Positions 36,846 through 45,562 are shown, counted from the first letter of the stretch. The stretch is DNA of 64,000 nt from an uncultured Desulfobacterales bacterium (GCA_937998305.1 CALLDL010000018.1:42618-106617), one strand, 5' to 3'. Notes: generated by a model not told the origin, from the letters alone. Numbers and translations are program-made.

Positions 36846-37277
36846 ATGCAGGCGGAACAGATTTCAGTCTTTTTGGAAAACAAGGCTGGACGTTTGGCTG
36901 AAGTGACAGGGATTCTTTCCGAAGCAAACGTGAACATCAGGGCGCTTGCCGTGGCGGACACATCCGATTTCGGTGTACTTCGTCTCATTGTAGACGATAA
37001 TATAAAAGCGGTTAAGGCGCTTAAAACCCGTGGATTTACCGTGGGAAGAACCGATGTTGTGGCAGTAGAAGTGGAAGACAGGCCCGGAGGTCTTCATCGA
37101 TTACTGGATATGTTTAACAAAGCCGAAATAAACGTGGAATACATGTATGCCTTTGTTCGGCACAGCGGTGAGAATGCCGTCATGATATTTCGATTCGACA
37201 ATATCGATGAGGCCGTTAGGGTACTTGAAGAAAACAAGGTAAAAGTCATCAACGGCAGTAAGGTTTATACCCTGTAA
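36846..37277 (+). CDS. ACT-domain protein (double ACT)
   Basis: 143 aa from the ATG at 36846, which has AAAGGAGG seven bases upstream; the track's earlier start is inside a tandem repeat. Two ACT modules: [20 protein letters not shown] (residues 4-70) and [20 protein letters not shown] (about 75-143). The family binds amino acids, often branched or aromatic. Small stand-alone double-ACT proteins usually lie next to paaK in anaerobes. It probably senses an amino acid or modulates the ligase. Same transcript as paaK. Confidence 0.88.
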   Translation: MQAEQISVFLENKAGRLAEVTGILSEANVNIRALAVADTSDFGVLRLIVDDNIKAVKALKTRGFTVGRTDVVAVEVEDRPGGLHRLLDMFNKAEINVEYMYAFVRHSGENAVMIFRFDNIDEAVRVLEENKVKVINGSKVYTL

Positions 37278-37300
37278 TACCTAACCCGGCCAAGCCGGAA

Positions 37301-37400
37301 AAGTTACAAGTGATCTAAAGTTAAAGAGTCGCTACGCTCCGGTGTTTATATTGAATTGACGGAATTCCACAACTTTAGTCACTTCACACTTGGTAAGTTT
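37301..37400. repeat. ACTTTAG-type inverted repeat, copy 2
   Basis: It carries AAGTTACAAGTGATCTAAAG and, inverted, CAACTTTAGTCACTTCACAC around GAGTCGCTACGCTCC. The flank CCTAACCCGGCCAAGCCGGA upstream recurs inverted beside the copy at 51793. Confidence 0.6.
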
Positions 37401-37513
37401 AGATATTTTTTGCCATAAAATGCACAAAAAATATAACCAATGTACTAAAATGAGGTAATACTGCTTAAATTTTATAAAGCGGCTGATACAGGAGAATCTC
37501 CGTTCCTAGCTAA

Positions 37514-37587
37514 GGGTTCACGAAAGTAAGTTTGTGAAATTAATTTTGAGCGAACCCTGAGGTTTCAGATGAGATCCATTTGAAACC
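37514..37587 (+). promoter_or_regulatory. Two adjacent stem-loops upstream of the ABC binding-protein gene
   Basis: AGGGTTC...GAACCCT (37514-37558) and GGTTTCAGATG / CATTTGAAACC (37561-37587) lie about 140 bases before the Liv binding-protein start. They could be a structured leader or operator. No known riboswitch pattern was recognised. Confidence 0.35.
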
Positions 37588-37723
37588 AAATATGGTTATT
37601 CCAGTATTCCAATACCCCAACTGGATAACATTATCGGGTGGACGATAAAGTCAGTTCGATTGTAAACGAAGTGCGGTTTCCAAAACAGTGGTAGTGCTAA
37701 ACATTTGAAAAAAGGAGGCGTAG

Positions 37724-38896
37724 ATGACACTCAAGAGAATTGCTATTTTCACAACAATCTGTCTATTCTGTCTGGGGCTGATGGTTAGTCCGGCAATGGC
37801 TTTCAAGGGGACCTATAAAGTGGGCGCTGTATTCTCCGCAACCGGTCGAACCTCTTTTTTGGGGGATCCTGAAAAGAAAACCGCCGAGATGATCGCAGAG
37901 CAGATCAACAAAGCCGGCGGTATTAACGGTCACAAACTGGAACTGATTGTATATGATACCGAAGGTGATGCAACAAAGGCTAACCTGGCAGTAAAAAAAC
38001 TGATGACCCAGGATAAAGTCAGCGCGGTGATCGGTCCTTCTTTGAGCGGGACATCTCTTGCGGTTTTACCTTTGGCTGAAAAATACAAAACGCCGCTGAT
38101 TTCCTGTGCAGCAAGCTATAAAATCGTTCATAATGACAAGACCGGCAAACCGTATAAATGGGTCTTTAAAACGCCTCAAACCGATACCATGGCTGTAGAG
38201 GCGATTTATGCACGGCTGCAAAAAAAGGGCATCAATAAGATTGCCATCGTCAGTGTGACTTCAGGATTTGGCGCCAGCGGCCGTGGTGAACTCATCCGGC
38301 TTGCTCCCAAATATAAAATGAATATTGTTGCCGATGAAAAATACGGTCCTAAAGACACGGATATGACCGCCCAGATGACCAAAATCAAGGGCAAAGCACC
38401 ACAGGCCATCATCAACTGGTCTGTGGGTCCGACCCAGGTGACCGTGCTTCGCAACAATAGAGATTTGGGAATGACCAGCATTCCGTTTTATCAGAGTCAT
38501 GGCTTTGGCAGTAGAAAGAATATCAAGCTGGCGGCAGGGGCGGCAGAAGGCGTTTTTTGCCCTCTGGGCTCATGTAACATCGCCGGGCTACTTCCGGCAA
38601 ATGATCCGCAAAAAGGTGTGACCACCAAGTATATGAAAGACTATATGGCCAAATATAACGAACCGCTGTCTTCATTTGGCGGGCATGCATGGGATGCGCT
38701 GCACATGGTAGTAAAAGCGCTTTCGAAAGTCGGCAACGACAAGGCAAAAATTCGGGACTATCTCGAAAACCATATCAAAGGCTTTGTGGGTCAGCATGGT
38801 ATTTTCAACTACTCTGCCGACGACCATAACGGTTTGACAAAAGATGCCTTTAATATGGTTGTTGTTAAAGATGGAGACTGGGCATTAGCGGACTGA
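37724..38896 (+). CDS. livJ: Liv-type ABC transporter substrate-binding protein
   Basis: 390 aa periplasmic binding protein of the branched-chain amino acid (Peripla_BP_6) type. Signal peptide ends PAMAFKG (about residue 26). The fold begins KVGAVFSATGRTSFLG, with GGINGHKLELIVYDTEGD, VSAVIGPSLSGTSLAV and the cross-over FGGHAWDALHMVVKAL. RBS AAAAGGAGGCG. A strong terminator follows, leaving the permease genes less expressed, as is usual. Ligand uncertain: branched-chain, aromatic or aryl-acid substrates are all handled by this family, and the paaK-ACT neighbours favour an aromatic compound. Confidence 0.88.
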   Translation: MTLKRIAIFTTICLFCLGLMVSPAMAFKGTYKVGAVFSATGRTSFLGDPEKKTAEMIAEQINKAGGINGHKLELIVYDTEGDATKANLAVKKLMTQDKVSAVIGPSLSGTSLAVLPLAEKYKTPLISCAASYKIVHNDKTGKPYKWVFKTPQTDTMAVEAIYARLQKKGINKIAIVSVTSGFGASGRGELIRLAPKYKMNIVADEKYGPKDTDMTAQMTKIKGKAPQAIINWSVGPTQVTVLRNNRDLGMTSIPFYQSHGFGSRKNIKLAAGAAEGVFCPLGSCNIAGLLPANDPQKGVTTKYMKDYMAKYNEPLSSFGGHAWDALHMVVKALSKVGNDKAKIRDYLENHIKGFVGQHGIFNYSADDHNGLTKDAFNMVVVKDGDWALAD

Positions 38897-38969
38897 TTTT
38901 TCCCCTTATTGATCGTAAACAAAAACTTTCGATCATTTAGGGTTTTAAATTCTTTCCAACATTTTTTAG

Positions 38970-39006
38970 TGAGGGTGGTGTTCCATTTTACCACCCTCGC
39001 TTTTTA
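38970..39006 (+). terminator. Terminator between livJ and livH
   Basis: GAGGGTGGT / ACCACCCTC with a ten-base loop, followed by GCTTTTT. It is a partial terminator that would give more binding protein than permease. Confidence 0.85.
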
Positions 39007-39020
39007 AATTTGAATTCCCA

Positions 39021-39167
39021 ACTACTTGTTGGAGTGTAGCGGAAATCCCGTCTCTCGGGGCTAGGGGATATGATTTTTAGCCCGCCGGAGGCGGGTAAAC
39101 CTTTCACCAATAAGATCCCACAGGTTCACCTGCGGGAGTTTCATAAAATCGTAACACGATTTTATTC
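39021..39167 (+). repeat. Dispersed repeat shared with 20396-20548, copy 2
   Basis: TTGGAGTGTAGCGGAAATCC with CGTCTC and, at the end, AAGATCCCACAGGTTCACCT then GGGAGTTTCATAAAATCGTA and ACACGATTTTATT. Its right end lies directly before the livH ATG, so it supplies the leader and hides any normal ribosome binding site. The AAAATCGTaacACGATTTT part can fold. Confidence 0.65.
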
Positions 39168-39168
39168 T

Positions 39169-40071
39169 ATGGAAACGATAACACTATCAGGGCAGCTGTT
39201 TCAATACCTGATCACCGGCATTACCGTGGGCAGTGTCTATGCCATGGTGGCCGTGGGATTTAACATCATCTATAATGTGACCGAGATCATCAATTTCGCC
39301 CAGGGCGAATTCGTCATGCTGGGGGGATTGATCATGGTCTTTTTCCACGTGGTCATGGGGCTTCCTTTAATAATGGCTTTCCCTGCCACGGTTATTCTTG
39401 TGATGCTGGTGGGAATACTTTTAGACCGGTTGGCGATCCGCCCCATCCGCCAGCCCTCGGTTCTTACGCTGATTATCGCCACCATTGCAGCGTCGATTCT
39501 TCTCAAGGGCGCGGCCATGTTTATCTGGGGCAAGGATCCATATGATCTACCGGCGTTTTCCGGCCGCAATCCCATCACTGTTTTCGGTGCCGTGATTCAA
39601 CCCCAGTATTTGTGGGTGATCGGCTTTCTGATCGTTATTGTCATTGTTTTGTCGATCTTTTTTGATCGAACCATTATCGGAAAGGCCATGAGCGCCTGTG
39701 CGGACAATCCGAACGCGGCCAGCCTGGTGGGGATTAATGTCAAACAAATGATTTTGTTGTCTTTTGCCCTTTCAGCGGCCATTGGGGCGGTGGCCGGTAT
39801 TACGGTAACACCCATATCCCTTATGGAATACGATCGGGGAGCCATGCTGGCGGTGAAGGGATTCGGTGCGGCCATCCTTGGAGGACTGGGAAGCTTTCCC
39901 GGGGCGATTCTGGGGGGGCTTATTATGGGAACCATCGAATCATTCGGTGCCGGAGTGATCAGCTCGGGATACAAAGATGCTTTTGCGCTGATCGTGCTTC
40001 TGATCGTCCTGTTTTTTAGACCCAGTGGAATTTTAGGGAGTATAGAGATCAGCAAGATCAAAAGGTTTTAA
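39169..40071 (+). CDS. livH: Liv-type ABC permease LivH
   Basis: About 300 aa with eight hydrophobic segments. The typical start METITLSGQLFQYLITGITVGSVYA is at 39169. The track start at 39070 includes 33 codons that translate a repeat and should be dropped. LivH signature: NIIYNVTEIINFAQGEFVML (about residue 30) and the EAA-like MEYDRGAMLAVKGFGAAILGGLGSFPG region. It is followed after two bases by livM. There is no Shine-Dalgarno before the ATG. Confidence 0.9.
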   Translation: METITLSGQLFQYLITGITVGSVYAMVAVGFNIIYNVTEIINFAQGEFVMLGGLIMVFFHVVMGLPLIMAFPATVILVMLVGILLDRLAIRPIRQPSVLTLIIATIAASILLKGAAMFIWGKDPYDLPAFSGRNPITVFGAVIQPQYLWVIGFLIVIVIVLSIFFDRTIIGKAMSACADNPNAASLVGINVKQMILLSFALSAAIGAVAGITVTPISLMEYDRGAMLAVKGFGAAILGGLGSFPGAILGGLIMGTIESFGAGVISSGYKDAFALIVLLIVLFFRPSGILGSIEISKIKRF

Positions 40072-40073
40072 GG

Positions 40074-41027
40074 ATGTTACGAATCGGAAAAATTCCCATC
40101 GCTGTCTTTGCGCTCTTTATCATCGCCTTTCCATGGGTTACCCACGAAATTCCCTCTATAGAACATTATACCGACATCATGATCTTTGCAGGGATATACT
40201 GCCTGATAACCATGGGACTGAGTTTGCTCATGGGCTATACCGGCCAGATCTCCATCGGGCATGCGGCCTTTTACGGCATCGGCGCCTATACTTCTGCCAT
40301 TCTGACGGCCCAGTATGGTTTGAATCCCTGGCCGTGCATAATTGTCGGTATGGCCATATCGGCGGTGATTGCCGTTTTGGTGGGAGCACCTTCTCTCAAG
40401 CTAAAGGGTCATTATCTGGCCATGGCAACGCTGGCTTTTGGGATTATTGTGTATATCATTTTCAATGAAGAGGCGGCCTGGACCGGCGGCCCGGATGGTA
40501 TGACCGGCATTCCCGGATTAAGCCTGTTCGGATTTGAATTTGATTCTGTTAAAAAGTATTATTATTTGGTCTGGATTTTTGTCTTTGCTGCGTTTATCTT
40601 TACCGTCAATATAATTCAATCGGGCATAGGGCGTGCCTTACGGGCCATTCATGTCAGTGAACCGGCGGCCAGCGCCATGGGTGTGGATATTTCCAGGTTT
40701 AAGATACTGGTCTTTGTCTATTCAGCGGTTTTAGCCTCTTTGGCGGGCAGTCTTTATGCGCATTATCTTAATTTTATCAACCCATCAACCTTCGACCTTT
40801 TCTTTTCCATCAAGCTTCTTATCATGATTGCGCTGGGAGGGATGTACAATATCTGGGGCGCGATAATCGGCGCCGGCCTCATCACCTTTTTAAGCTATGA
40901 ATGGCTCTATTATTTTCAAGAATATGAAGTCATCGTATATGGCGCCATCCTGCTTCTGGTCACCATTTTTTTCCCCAAAGGACTGGTTGGAGTGCCGGGA
41001 ATCGTAAAGGGCTGGTTCAGGGAATAG
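40074..41027 (+). CDS. livM: Liv-type ABC permease LivM
   Basis: 317 aa inner-membrane permease with about nine hydrophobic segments. It carries the LivM signature MGYTGQISIGHAAFYGIGAY, the EAA-like loop ALRAIHVSEPAASAMGVDI and the GGMYNIWGAIIGAGLITFL end. It pairs with LivH in the membrane channel. The gene starts two bases after livH and ends seven before livG. Confidence 0.92.
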   Translation: MLRIGKIPIAVFALFIIAFPWVTHEIPSIEHYTDIMIFAGIYCLITMGLSLLMGYTGQISIGHAAFYGIGAYTSAILTAQYGLNPWPCIIVGMAISAVIAVLVGAPSLKLKGHYLAMATLAFGIIVYIIFNEEAAWTGGPDGMTGIPGLSLFGFEFDSVKKYYYLVWIFVFAAFIFTVNIIQSGIGRALRAIHVSEPAASAMGVDISRFKILVFVYSAVLASLAGSLYAHYLNFINPSTFDLFFSIKLLIMIALGGMYNIWGAIIGAGLITFLSYEWLYYFQEYEVIVYGAILLLVTIFFPKGLVGVPGIVKGWFRE

Positions 41028-41034
41028 AAATCCA

Positions 41035-41814
41035 ATGAATTTTGTTGAAGAAGAAAATATTCTGGAGCTAAATCGAGTGGTCATGGCCTTTGGTGGGTTG
41101 ATGGCGCTCAGCAATCTTAATTTTCAGGTAAAAAAGGGAATGATCAAAGCCATTATCGGTCCCAATGGCGCAGGCAAGACAACGCTGTTCAATATCATTA
41201 CAGGTTCTTTTCCGCCCACAGAAGGATCGGTCATGTTCAAGGGATTGCCCATTGAACATCTCAAAGCCCACAAGATTGCGGAGCGGGGTATTTCCAGGAC
41301 ATTCCAGACCGTGGAGCTGTTCGGTAATATGACGGTTCTGGAAAATGTGATGCTCGGCTGTCATACCAGAGTAAGATCATCTTTTTTGTCTTCGGGGTTT
41401 CAACTTCCGCAGTTCAGACGGAAAGAAGCACAGGTTAAAGAAAGCGCTATGAAGATATTAAAATTTATCGGACTTGTCGATAAATTCAATGACCCTGCAG
41501 ACAGTTTGCCTTTAGGGGAGCAAAAGATACTCGAGATCGGGCGGGCCCTGGCCAGTGAACCGGAACTGATGTGTCTGGATGAACCTGCAGCCGGTTTAAA
41601 TGAGACCGAAACTTACGTGGCATCTTCTCTGATCCGGGCCATCAATGCAAAGGGGATTACCGTTCTACTGGTAGAACACGATATGAAAGTGATCATGAAC
41701 ATATCCGATGAGATCGCGGTGTTGAACTATGGGCAGAAGATTGCCGAAGGATCGCCCCAAGAGATACAAAATAATCGTAGGGTTATTGAAGCTTATTTGG
41801 GAAGCGAGATATAA
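41035..41814 (+). CDS. livG: Liv-type ABC ATPase LivG
   Basis: 259 aa. Walker A GPNGAGKTT (about residue 43), a Q-loop in SRTFQTVELFGNM, signature LPLGEQKILEIGRALA, Walker B MCLDEPAAGLNETE, and the switch His in VEHDMKVIM. The LivG subfamily insert between Q-loop and signature is present. It energises import through LivHM together with LivF. Confidence 0.93.
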   Translation: MNFVEEENILELNRVVMAFGGLMALSNLNFQVKKGMIKAIIGPNGAGKTTLFNIITGSFPPTEGSVMFKGLPIEHLKAHKIAERGISRTFQTVELFGNMTVLENVMLGCHTRVRSSFLSSGFQLPQFRRKEAQVKESAMKILKFIGLVDKFNDPADSLPLGEQKILEIGRALASEPELMCLDEPAAGLNETETYVASSLIRAINAKGITVLLVEHDMKVIMNISDEIAVLNYGQKIAEGSPQEIQNNRRVIEAYLGSEI

Positions 41815-41817
41815 AAC

Positions 41818-42531
41818 ATGCTAAGGATTGAGGGCTTAAACGCTGCCTATGACAGTATCCAGGTGCTTAAAAATGTCTCCCTAAAGGTGCCGAAAGGAAA
41901 GGTAGTTTCCATTATCGGGGCCAATGGGGCCGGCAAGTCGACCCTTTTGAAGTCGATCTCCGGTTTGATGAATATCAGCAAAGGGAGCATTTTTTATAAA
42001 GACAAGGATATTGCCGGAATGCCTGCTAACCGGATCGTAGGTTTGGGTATATCTCAAGTGCCCGAAGGAAGGCAGATTTTTGCCCATCTGAGCGTTCTGG
42101 ACAATATTCATCTTGGAGCCTATCTCTACTTTAAGCGCAACAATCGCCTTGAAATAAAAAAACGCGTTGATCGCATTTATGAGATTTTCCCCATCCTTGA
42201 AACACGTTCCAAACAAATCGCCGGTACACTGTCCGGCGGCGAGCAGCAGATGCTGGCCATTGCCCGTGCTTTGATGGCCCGGCCTGAAATGCTTCTTTTG
42301 GATGAGCCCTCCATGGGCATCGCCCCATTGATCGTTCGCGAAATATTTAACGTCATTCAACAGCTTAATGAATCCGGGACGACGATCCTTCTTGTGGAAC
42401 AGAATGCACGGGCTGCCCTCAAAGTGGCCCATCACTCCTATGTCCTTGAAAGGGGCGAAGTTGTAATGGAAGGTCTGGCCGGCGAATTACTGAACAATCC
42501 CAGGGTGAAAGAAGTATATCTTGGTGGATAG
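41818..42531 (+). CDS. livF: Liv-type ABC ATPase LivF
   Basis: 237 aa. Walker A GANGAGKSTLLKSISG (about residue 38), signature GTLSGGEQQMLAIARALMARPE, Walker B LLLDEPSMGIAP, and the LLVEQNARAAL switch. SQVPEGRQIFAHLSVLDNI is the LivF-typical Q-loop. It is the last gene of the cluster and ends directly against a palindromic repeat that may act as its terminator. Confidence 0.93.
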   Translation: MLRIEGLNAAYDSIQVLKNVSLKVPKGKVVSIIGANGAGKSTLLKSISGLMNISKGSIFYKDKDIAGMPANRIVGLGISQVPEGRQIFAHLSVLDNIHLGAYLYFKRNNRLEIKKRVDRIYEIFPILETRSKQIAGTLSGGEQQMLAIARALMARPEMLLLDEPSMGIAPLIVREIFNVIQQLNESGTTILLVEQNARAALKVAHHSYVLERGEVVMEGLAGELLNNPRVKEVYLGG

Positions 42532-42678
42532 TTAGTGTCTATCCATAAATGGTCTTTTTGCTCAATTTCTGCGTTATGCTCAAAAAATAATCCTCGGAAT
42601 ATAATACATATGCCTGTGGTTATTTTTTTCGCATGCCTTGATCTCGAACAAAAATCCTCATTTATGGATGGACACTAA
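42532..42678 (-). repeat. Palindromic repeat, conserved core, arm type B
   Basis: Arms TTAGTGTCTATCCATAAATG and, from the other end, TTAGTGTCCATCCATAAATG. The core read on the minus strand (AAGGCATGCGAAAAAAATAA, CCACAGGCATATGTATTATA, TTCCGAGGATTATTTTTTGA, GAAATTGAGCAAAAA) matches that of 35289. The arms are unrelated to those of 35289 but are self-complementary within the copy. It lies right after livF. Confidence 0.75.
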
Positions 42679-42829
42679 TTTTATTCTCAATGAGCGAATA
42701 TTCGCTTTATTGCGAATTGATCATCTCTTGATTTTATTACGAACATGACTTATTGAGTATAGAGTATTGTGATCGGTATGGGCCAGGGTTAAGGTGTTCT
42801 ATCAATTTTTTATCAGATTGACAGCGCGT

Positions 42830-42902
42830 TAGCGCTACCTTAACTTCCCCGATGAATTCGGGATAAATAGGCACTTTAGATCACTTCAAACTTTAGGCAC
42901 TT
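42830..42902. repeat. ACTTTAG-type repeat, copy 3
   Basis: GCGCGTTAGCGCTACCTTAA then CCCCGATGAATTCGGGATAA, ATAGGCACTTTAGATCACTT and CAAACTTTAGGCACTT. The inverse matches 55460 closely (TGCCTATTTATCCCGAATTC with ATCGGGGAAGTTA). Confidence 0.65.
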
Positions 42903-42990
42903 ATGAAAGGCTTCGGTACCATTGCCATTGCTGAGGATTATGTCTAGCATCTAACTTACTATCAGTGACTATTGAATTTGAGACAACATC

Positions 42991-43254
42991 ATGAATTCCG
43001 AAAAATTGGACAACAGCCAAAAAGATTCTATGCTTAAAAACAAACCGGTTATTCAGTTCATCTATGGTATTGCGTTGACCCTTGCTGGCATAGGTGTGTT
43101 TTACAGGATACCCCAGGTTATGCCCAAAGTCGAACAGATACAACAGTTTTCATCGGTGATTGGCTTTATCCGTTTTAGTTTCTATCTTATGGGTGTTCTT
43201 CTTATCGGCGGCGGTTTGAAAAAGATTTATGGAAATTACAAAAAATTCAGGTAA
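42991..43254 (+). CDS. Small two-helix membrane protein, 87 aa
   Basis: Not recognised. A charged N-terminus (MNSEKLDNSQKDS) is followed by two hydrophobic segments (about residues 23-40, FIYGIALTLAGIGVFY, and 60-77, FSFYLMGVLLIGGGLKKI), ending in basic KKIYGNYKKFR. The topology suggests both ends inside. The start lies about 90 bases after a repeat; the ribosome binding site is weak. It is followed by a strong stem-loop. Expression seems plausible but unproven. Confidence 0.6.
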   Translation: MNSEKLDNSQKDSMLKNKPVIQFIYGIALTLAGIGVFYRIPQVMPKVEQIQQFSSVIGFIRFSFYLMGVLLIGGGLKKIYGNYKKFR

Positions 43255-43257
43255 TAC

Positions 43258-43307
43258 AAGTTTCGCACACCCCTTGAACACCTACGAAGATAATGGGTGC
43301 GAAACTT
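43258..43307 (+). terminator. Stem-loop after the 87-aa gene
   Basis: The perfect 11-bp arms AAGTTTCGCAC / GTGCGAAACTT lie four bases after the stop codon. There is no T run on the plus strand, so it may be a repeat that serves as an mRNA end. Part of the sequence recurs at about 5799. Confidence 0.5.
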
Positions 43308-43806
43308 AAATCATAGCTTACGCATATGTCTTATTTGAGACACTCCTTTAATCTGAATGCACAGTTTTCTGTACATTTGCATCTTTTTTCTTCTTCTGAA
43401 AATGCTTTTCATCTTATCTTATCCATCTATATTTGAAATAATGTATTTTTATCAAGGTTGTCTGAAGTCTCTTATATCTTCGCATTGCGTGATTTCCACG
43501 CTCGACAACTCTTTTCAAATACTGCTTTTTTAAAAAGATGAGAAAGTAATTGCCCTCTAATTATTATGTAAAGCAGTTCAACAACTGGGCGTACCAATCT
43601 TGGCTGTTTACAAGGTAGTAAGCAGAGTCAAAAGGAAAAAGTTAGCCCATTCAAATCTGACTCACATATTCCATAAATTTCGGCGACGATTAAAGTTTTT
43701 TTTCAAATCTACCGATATAGTATAGAATAAGATCCCGATAAAAAAATAGCCCGGATATCTTAACAGCTCGATTCGCTCGTCAGATACATTTTTCAGGAGA
43801 AATTCT
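43308..43806. other. Intergenic region, no gene seen
   Basis: This is 499 bases, AT-rich, with no credible ORF. The 237-aa minus ORF of the track (43662..44375) is antisense to the HD-GYP gene. The right end may hold a weak -24/-12 type site. Confidence 0.4.
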
Positions 43807-43809
43807 GGT

Positions 43810-43825
43810 TGGAATTCAATTTGCA
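43810..43825 (+). promoter_or_regulatory. Possible weak sigma-54 (-24/-12) promoter
   Basis: TGGAATTCAATTTGCA has GG and GC separated by ten bases and a TTGCA end, but lacks the CAC of the -24 box. The predicted start would give a 5' UTR of only about 13 bases before the ATG at 43849, so this is a low-confidence call. Confidence 0.3.
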
Positions 43826-43848
43826 AATGGCCTGTTCGTGGTGAATAA

Positions 43849-45219
43849 ATGGAACCTATGATGAGTACCCGCCGAATTCTAATTGTTGATGATAGTGCCG
43901 TATTTAGAATGAGCATGAAAAAAATACTGGGGTCCATGAACGCTGAAATCATTTTAGCGGAAGACGGACAAGAGGGCCTCGATTTGGCATTACAAGAAGA
44001 GTTCGATATTGTCGTCAGCGATATCGACATGCCAAAAATAAACGGCATTGAATTGTGTCGCACTCTTAAAAAAACCGCAACCACCCAGGGAACCCCTGTG
44101 GTTATGGTGAGCACCTTTGATTCTGACGGCGATGTCGACAAGGGGTTCCAAGCAGGAGCATCAGCGTATATATCAAAGTATGAAATAGAGAGCCGTTTAC
44201 TTAAAACCGTAGAAAGTGTTTTGTCAAAATCCAAGTTTAAAGGTGATCGCCTTGTCATGGTTGTGGACGATTCTAAGGTTGTGCTCAGGATTGTCGAAAA
44301 AGGTCTGGCGGAAGCTGGATTTAGAGTAATCACTGCCGAAAACGGTAAAAAAGCCTTGAACCTGCTGGATACCATCCAGCCGGATCTTATTCTCAGCGAT
44401 ATCGAAATGCCGGATATTAACGGTTTTGATTTCTGTGGGGCTGTTCACACAAATCCCGATTTATCTTCGATACCGATCATCGCAATGAGTTCTAAAACCG
44501 ACCGCGGTTATATGAAGCGGATGATGCAAAATGGTGCTTCGGCTTATCTTTGCAAGCCATTCAATATCGATGAACTTGTCATCCTCGTTGAAAAGATGCT
44601 GTCTGATCAGTTTCACATGTTGCTAATGGAAAGAGAGCGTCTGGATTCCGAACGGAATTTGATGATTGCAAGCATTACCAGCCTCATCACCGCGCTTGAA
44701 GCTCGAGATAATTATACCAAAGGGCATTCTGAGGCCGTCGGCAAAATAGTATCCGGAATGCTACGAATGGACGGCGGCAGCGCGATGGAAATCGAAACCG
44801 TTACCATCGGCGGAAGACTGCATGATATCGGCAAGATTGGCGTCCGAGACGAAATCCTTCTTAAACCCGGAAGATTGACAAAAGAAGAGTTCGCTCACAT
44901 AAAAAAACACCCGGTCATCGGCGCCAATATTATAAAGTCCATTCCAAGTTTTTCGGATGTCATCCCAATCGTCTTGTCTCACCACGAGCGTCTTGATGGC
45001 AAAGGATACCCTCAAGGCCTTAAAGGAGATAAAATCCATTTATGGGCGCGGATGGCTGCTGTTGCCGACACCTATCATTCTTTGACAAGTGACAGACCCT
45101 ACCGCAAGGGAATGGTTCAGGGAAAAGCGCTTCAAATTATTGAAGATGCCAGCGGTACCCAACTTTGCCCGGATTGTGTGGGCTTATTTTTCAAATGGCT
45201 TGCTCAAAAAGAAAAATAA
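43849..45219 (+). CDS. Tandem receiver HD-GYP protein (c-di-GMP phosphodiesterase)
   Basis: 456 aa. Two receiver domains (about residues 8-125 and 132-250), each with the acidic pair and phospho-Asp (VVSDIDMPKINGIE; LILSDIEMPDINGFD); the second has the Lys in YLCKPFN while the first has SKYEI. A coiled linker leads to the HD-GYP domain (about 275-450) with GRLHDIGKIGV, the metal Hs in HIKKHPVIGANI, and the signature HHERLDGKGYPQGL. All active-site residues seem present. It probably degrades c-di-GMP when phosphorylated. No cognate kinase adjoins; the hybrid kinase at 5954 is distant. Confidence 0.9.
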   Translation: MEPMMSTRRILIVDDSAVFRMSMKKILGSMNAEIILAEDGQEGLDLALQEEFDIVVSDIDMPKINGIELCRTLKKTATTQGTPVVMVSTFDSDGDVDKGFQAGASAYISKYEIESRLLKTVESVLSKSKFKGDRLVMVVDDSKVVLRIVEKGLAEAGFRVITAENGKKALNLLDTIQPDLILSDIEMPDINGFDFCGAVHTNPDLSSIPIIAMSSKTDRGYMKRMMQNGASAYLCKPFNIDELVILVEKMLSDQFHMLLMERERLDSERNLMIASITSLITALEARDNYTKGHSEAVGKIVSGMLRMDGGSAMEIETVTIGGRLHDIGKIGVRDEILLKPGRLTKEEFAHIKKHPVIGANIIKSIPSFSDVIPIVLSHHERLDGKGYPQGLKGDKIHLWARMAAVADTYHSLTSDRPYRKGMVQGKALQIIEDASGTQLCPDCVGLFFKWLAQKEK

Positions 45220-45348
45220 AACATTGCAGACGTTAAGTTAGAGACTGAATAATAATGCTTTGTATTTGTTCAACTTAAAAATAAGGTAAATTGACTGTCC
45301 GTTTCCTCAATTTCAATTAAGGTTTAAGCTTGACGGTCTTTCTTCGCA

Positions 45349-45393
45349 TGCACAATAAACTGTGCAGATATGCACAATTTGTTGTGCATATCT
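45349..45393 (+). promoter_or_regulatory. Overlapping operator-like palindromes TGCACAA...TTGTGCA
   Basis: AGATATGCACAA-TTTG-TTGTGCATATCT is a perfect 12-bp inverted repeat with a four-base gap (45366-45393). A second imperfect one, TGCACAA-taaac-TGTGCA, precedes it and shares half-sites. They lie about 170-200 bases upstream of the -24/-12 promoter, the place expected for an enhancer-binding-protein site. A simple hairpin function is also possible. Confidence 0.55.
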
Positions 45394-45562
45394 CGATGTT
45401 ATCTTCTTTCATCAATCCCTCTCATCTTATTGTTATTTGCAGTAGAATAAAATAATAGTACTTTTCCAAATATTCCGGAACACCTGTAAATCATGCCTTT
45501 ACGAAGATCTCAGGAACGATAAATACATCTTAAATACCGCTTTGTTAAAGAAACATTTTTTT

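Noticed and set aside
41881-42435. 184-aa minus-strand ORF
   Set aside because: Antisense shadow of livF.
43662-44375. 237-aa minus-strand ORF
   Set aside because: It is antisense to the HD-GYP gene, which has full domain support; the translated product shows no family pattern.
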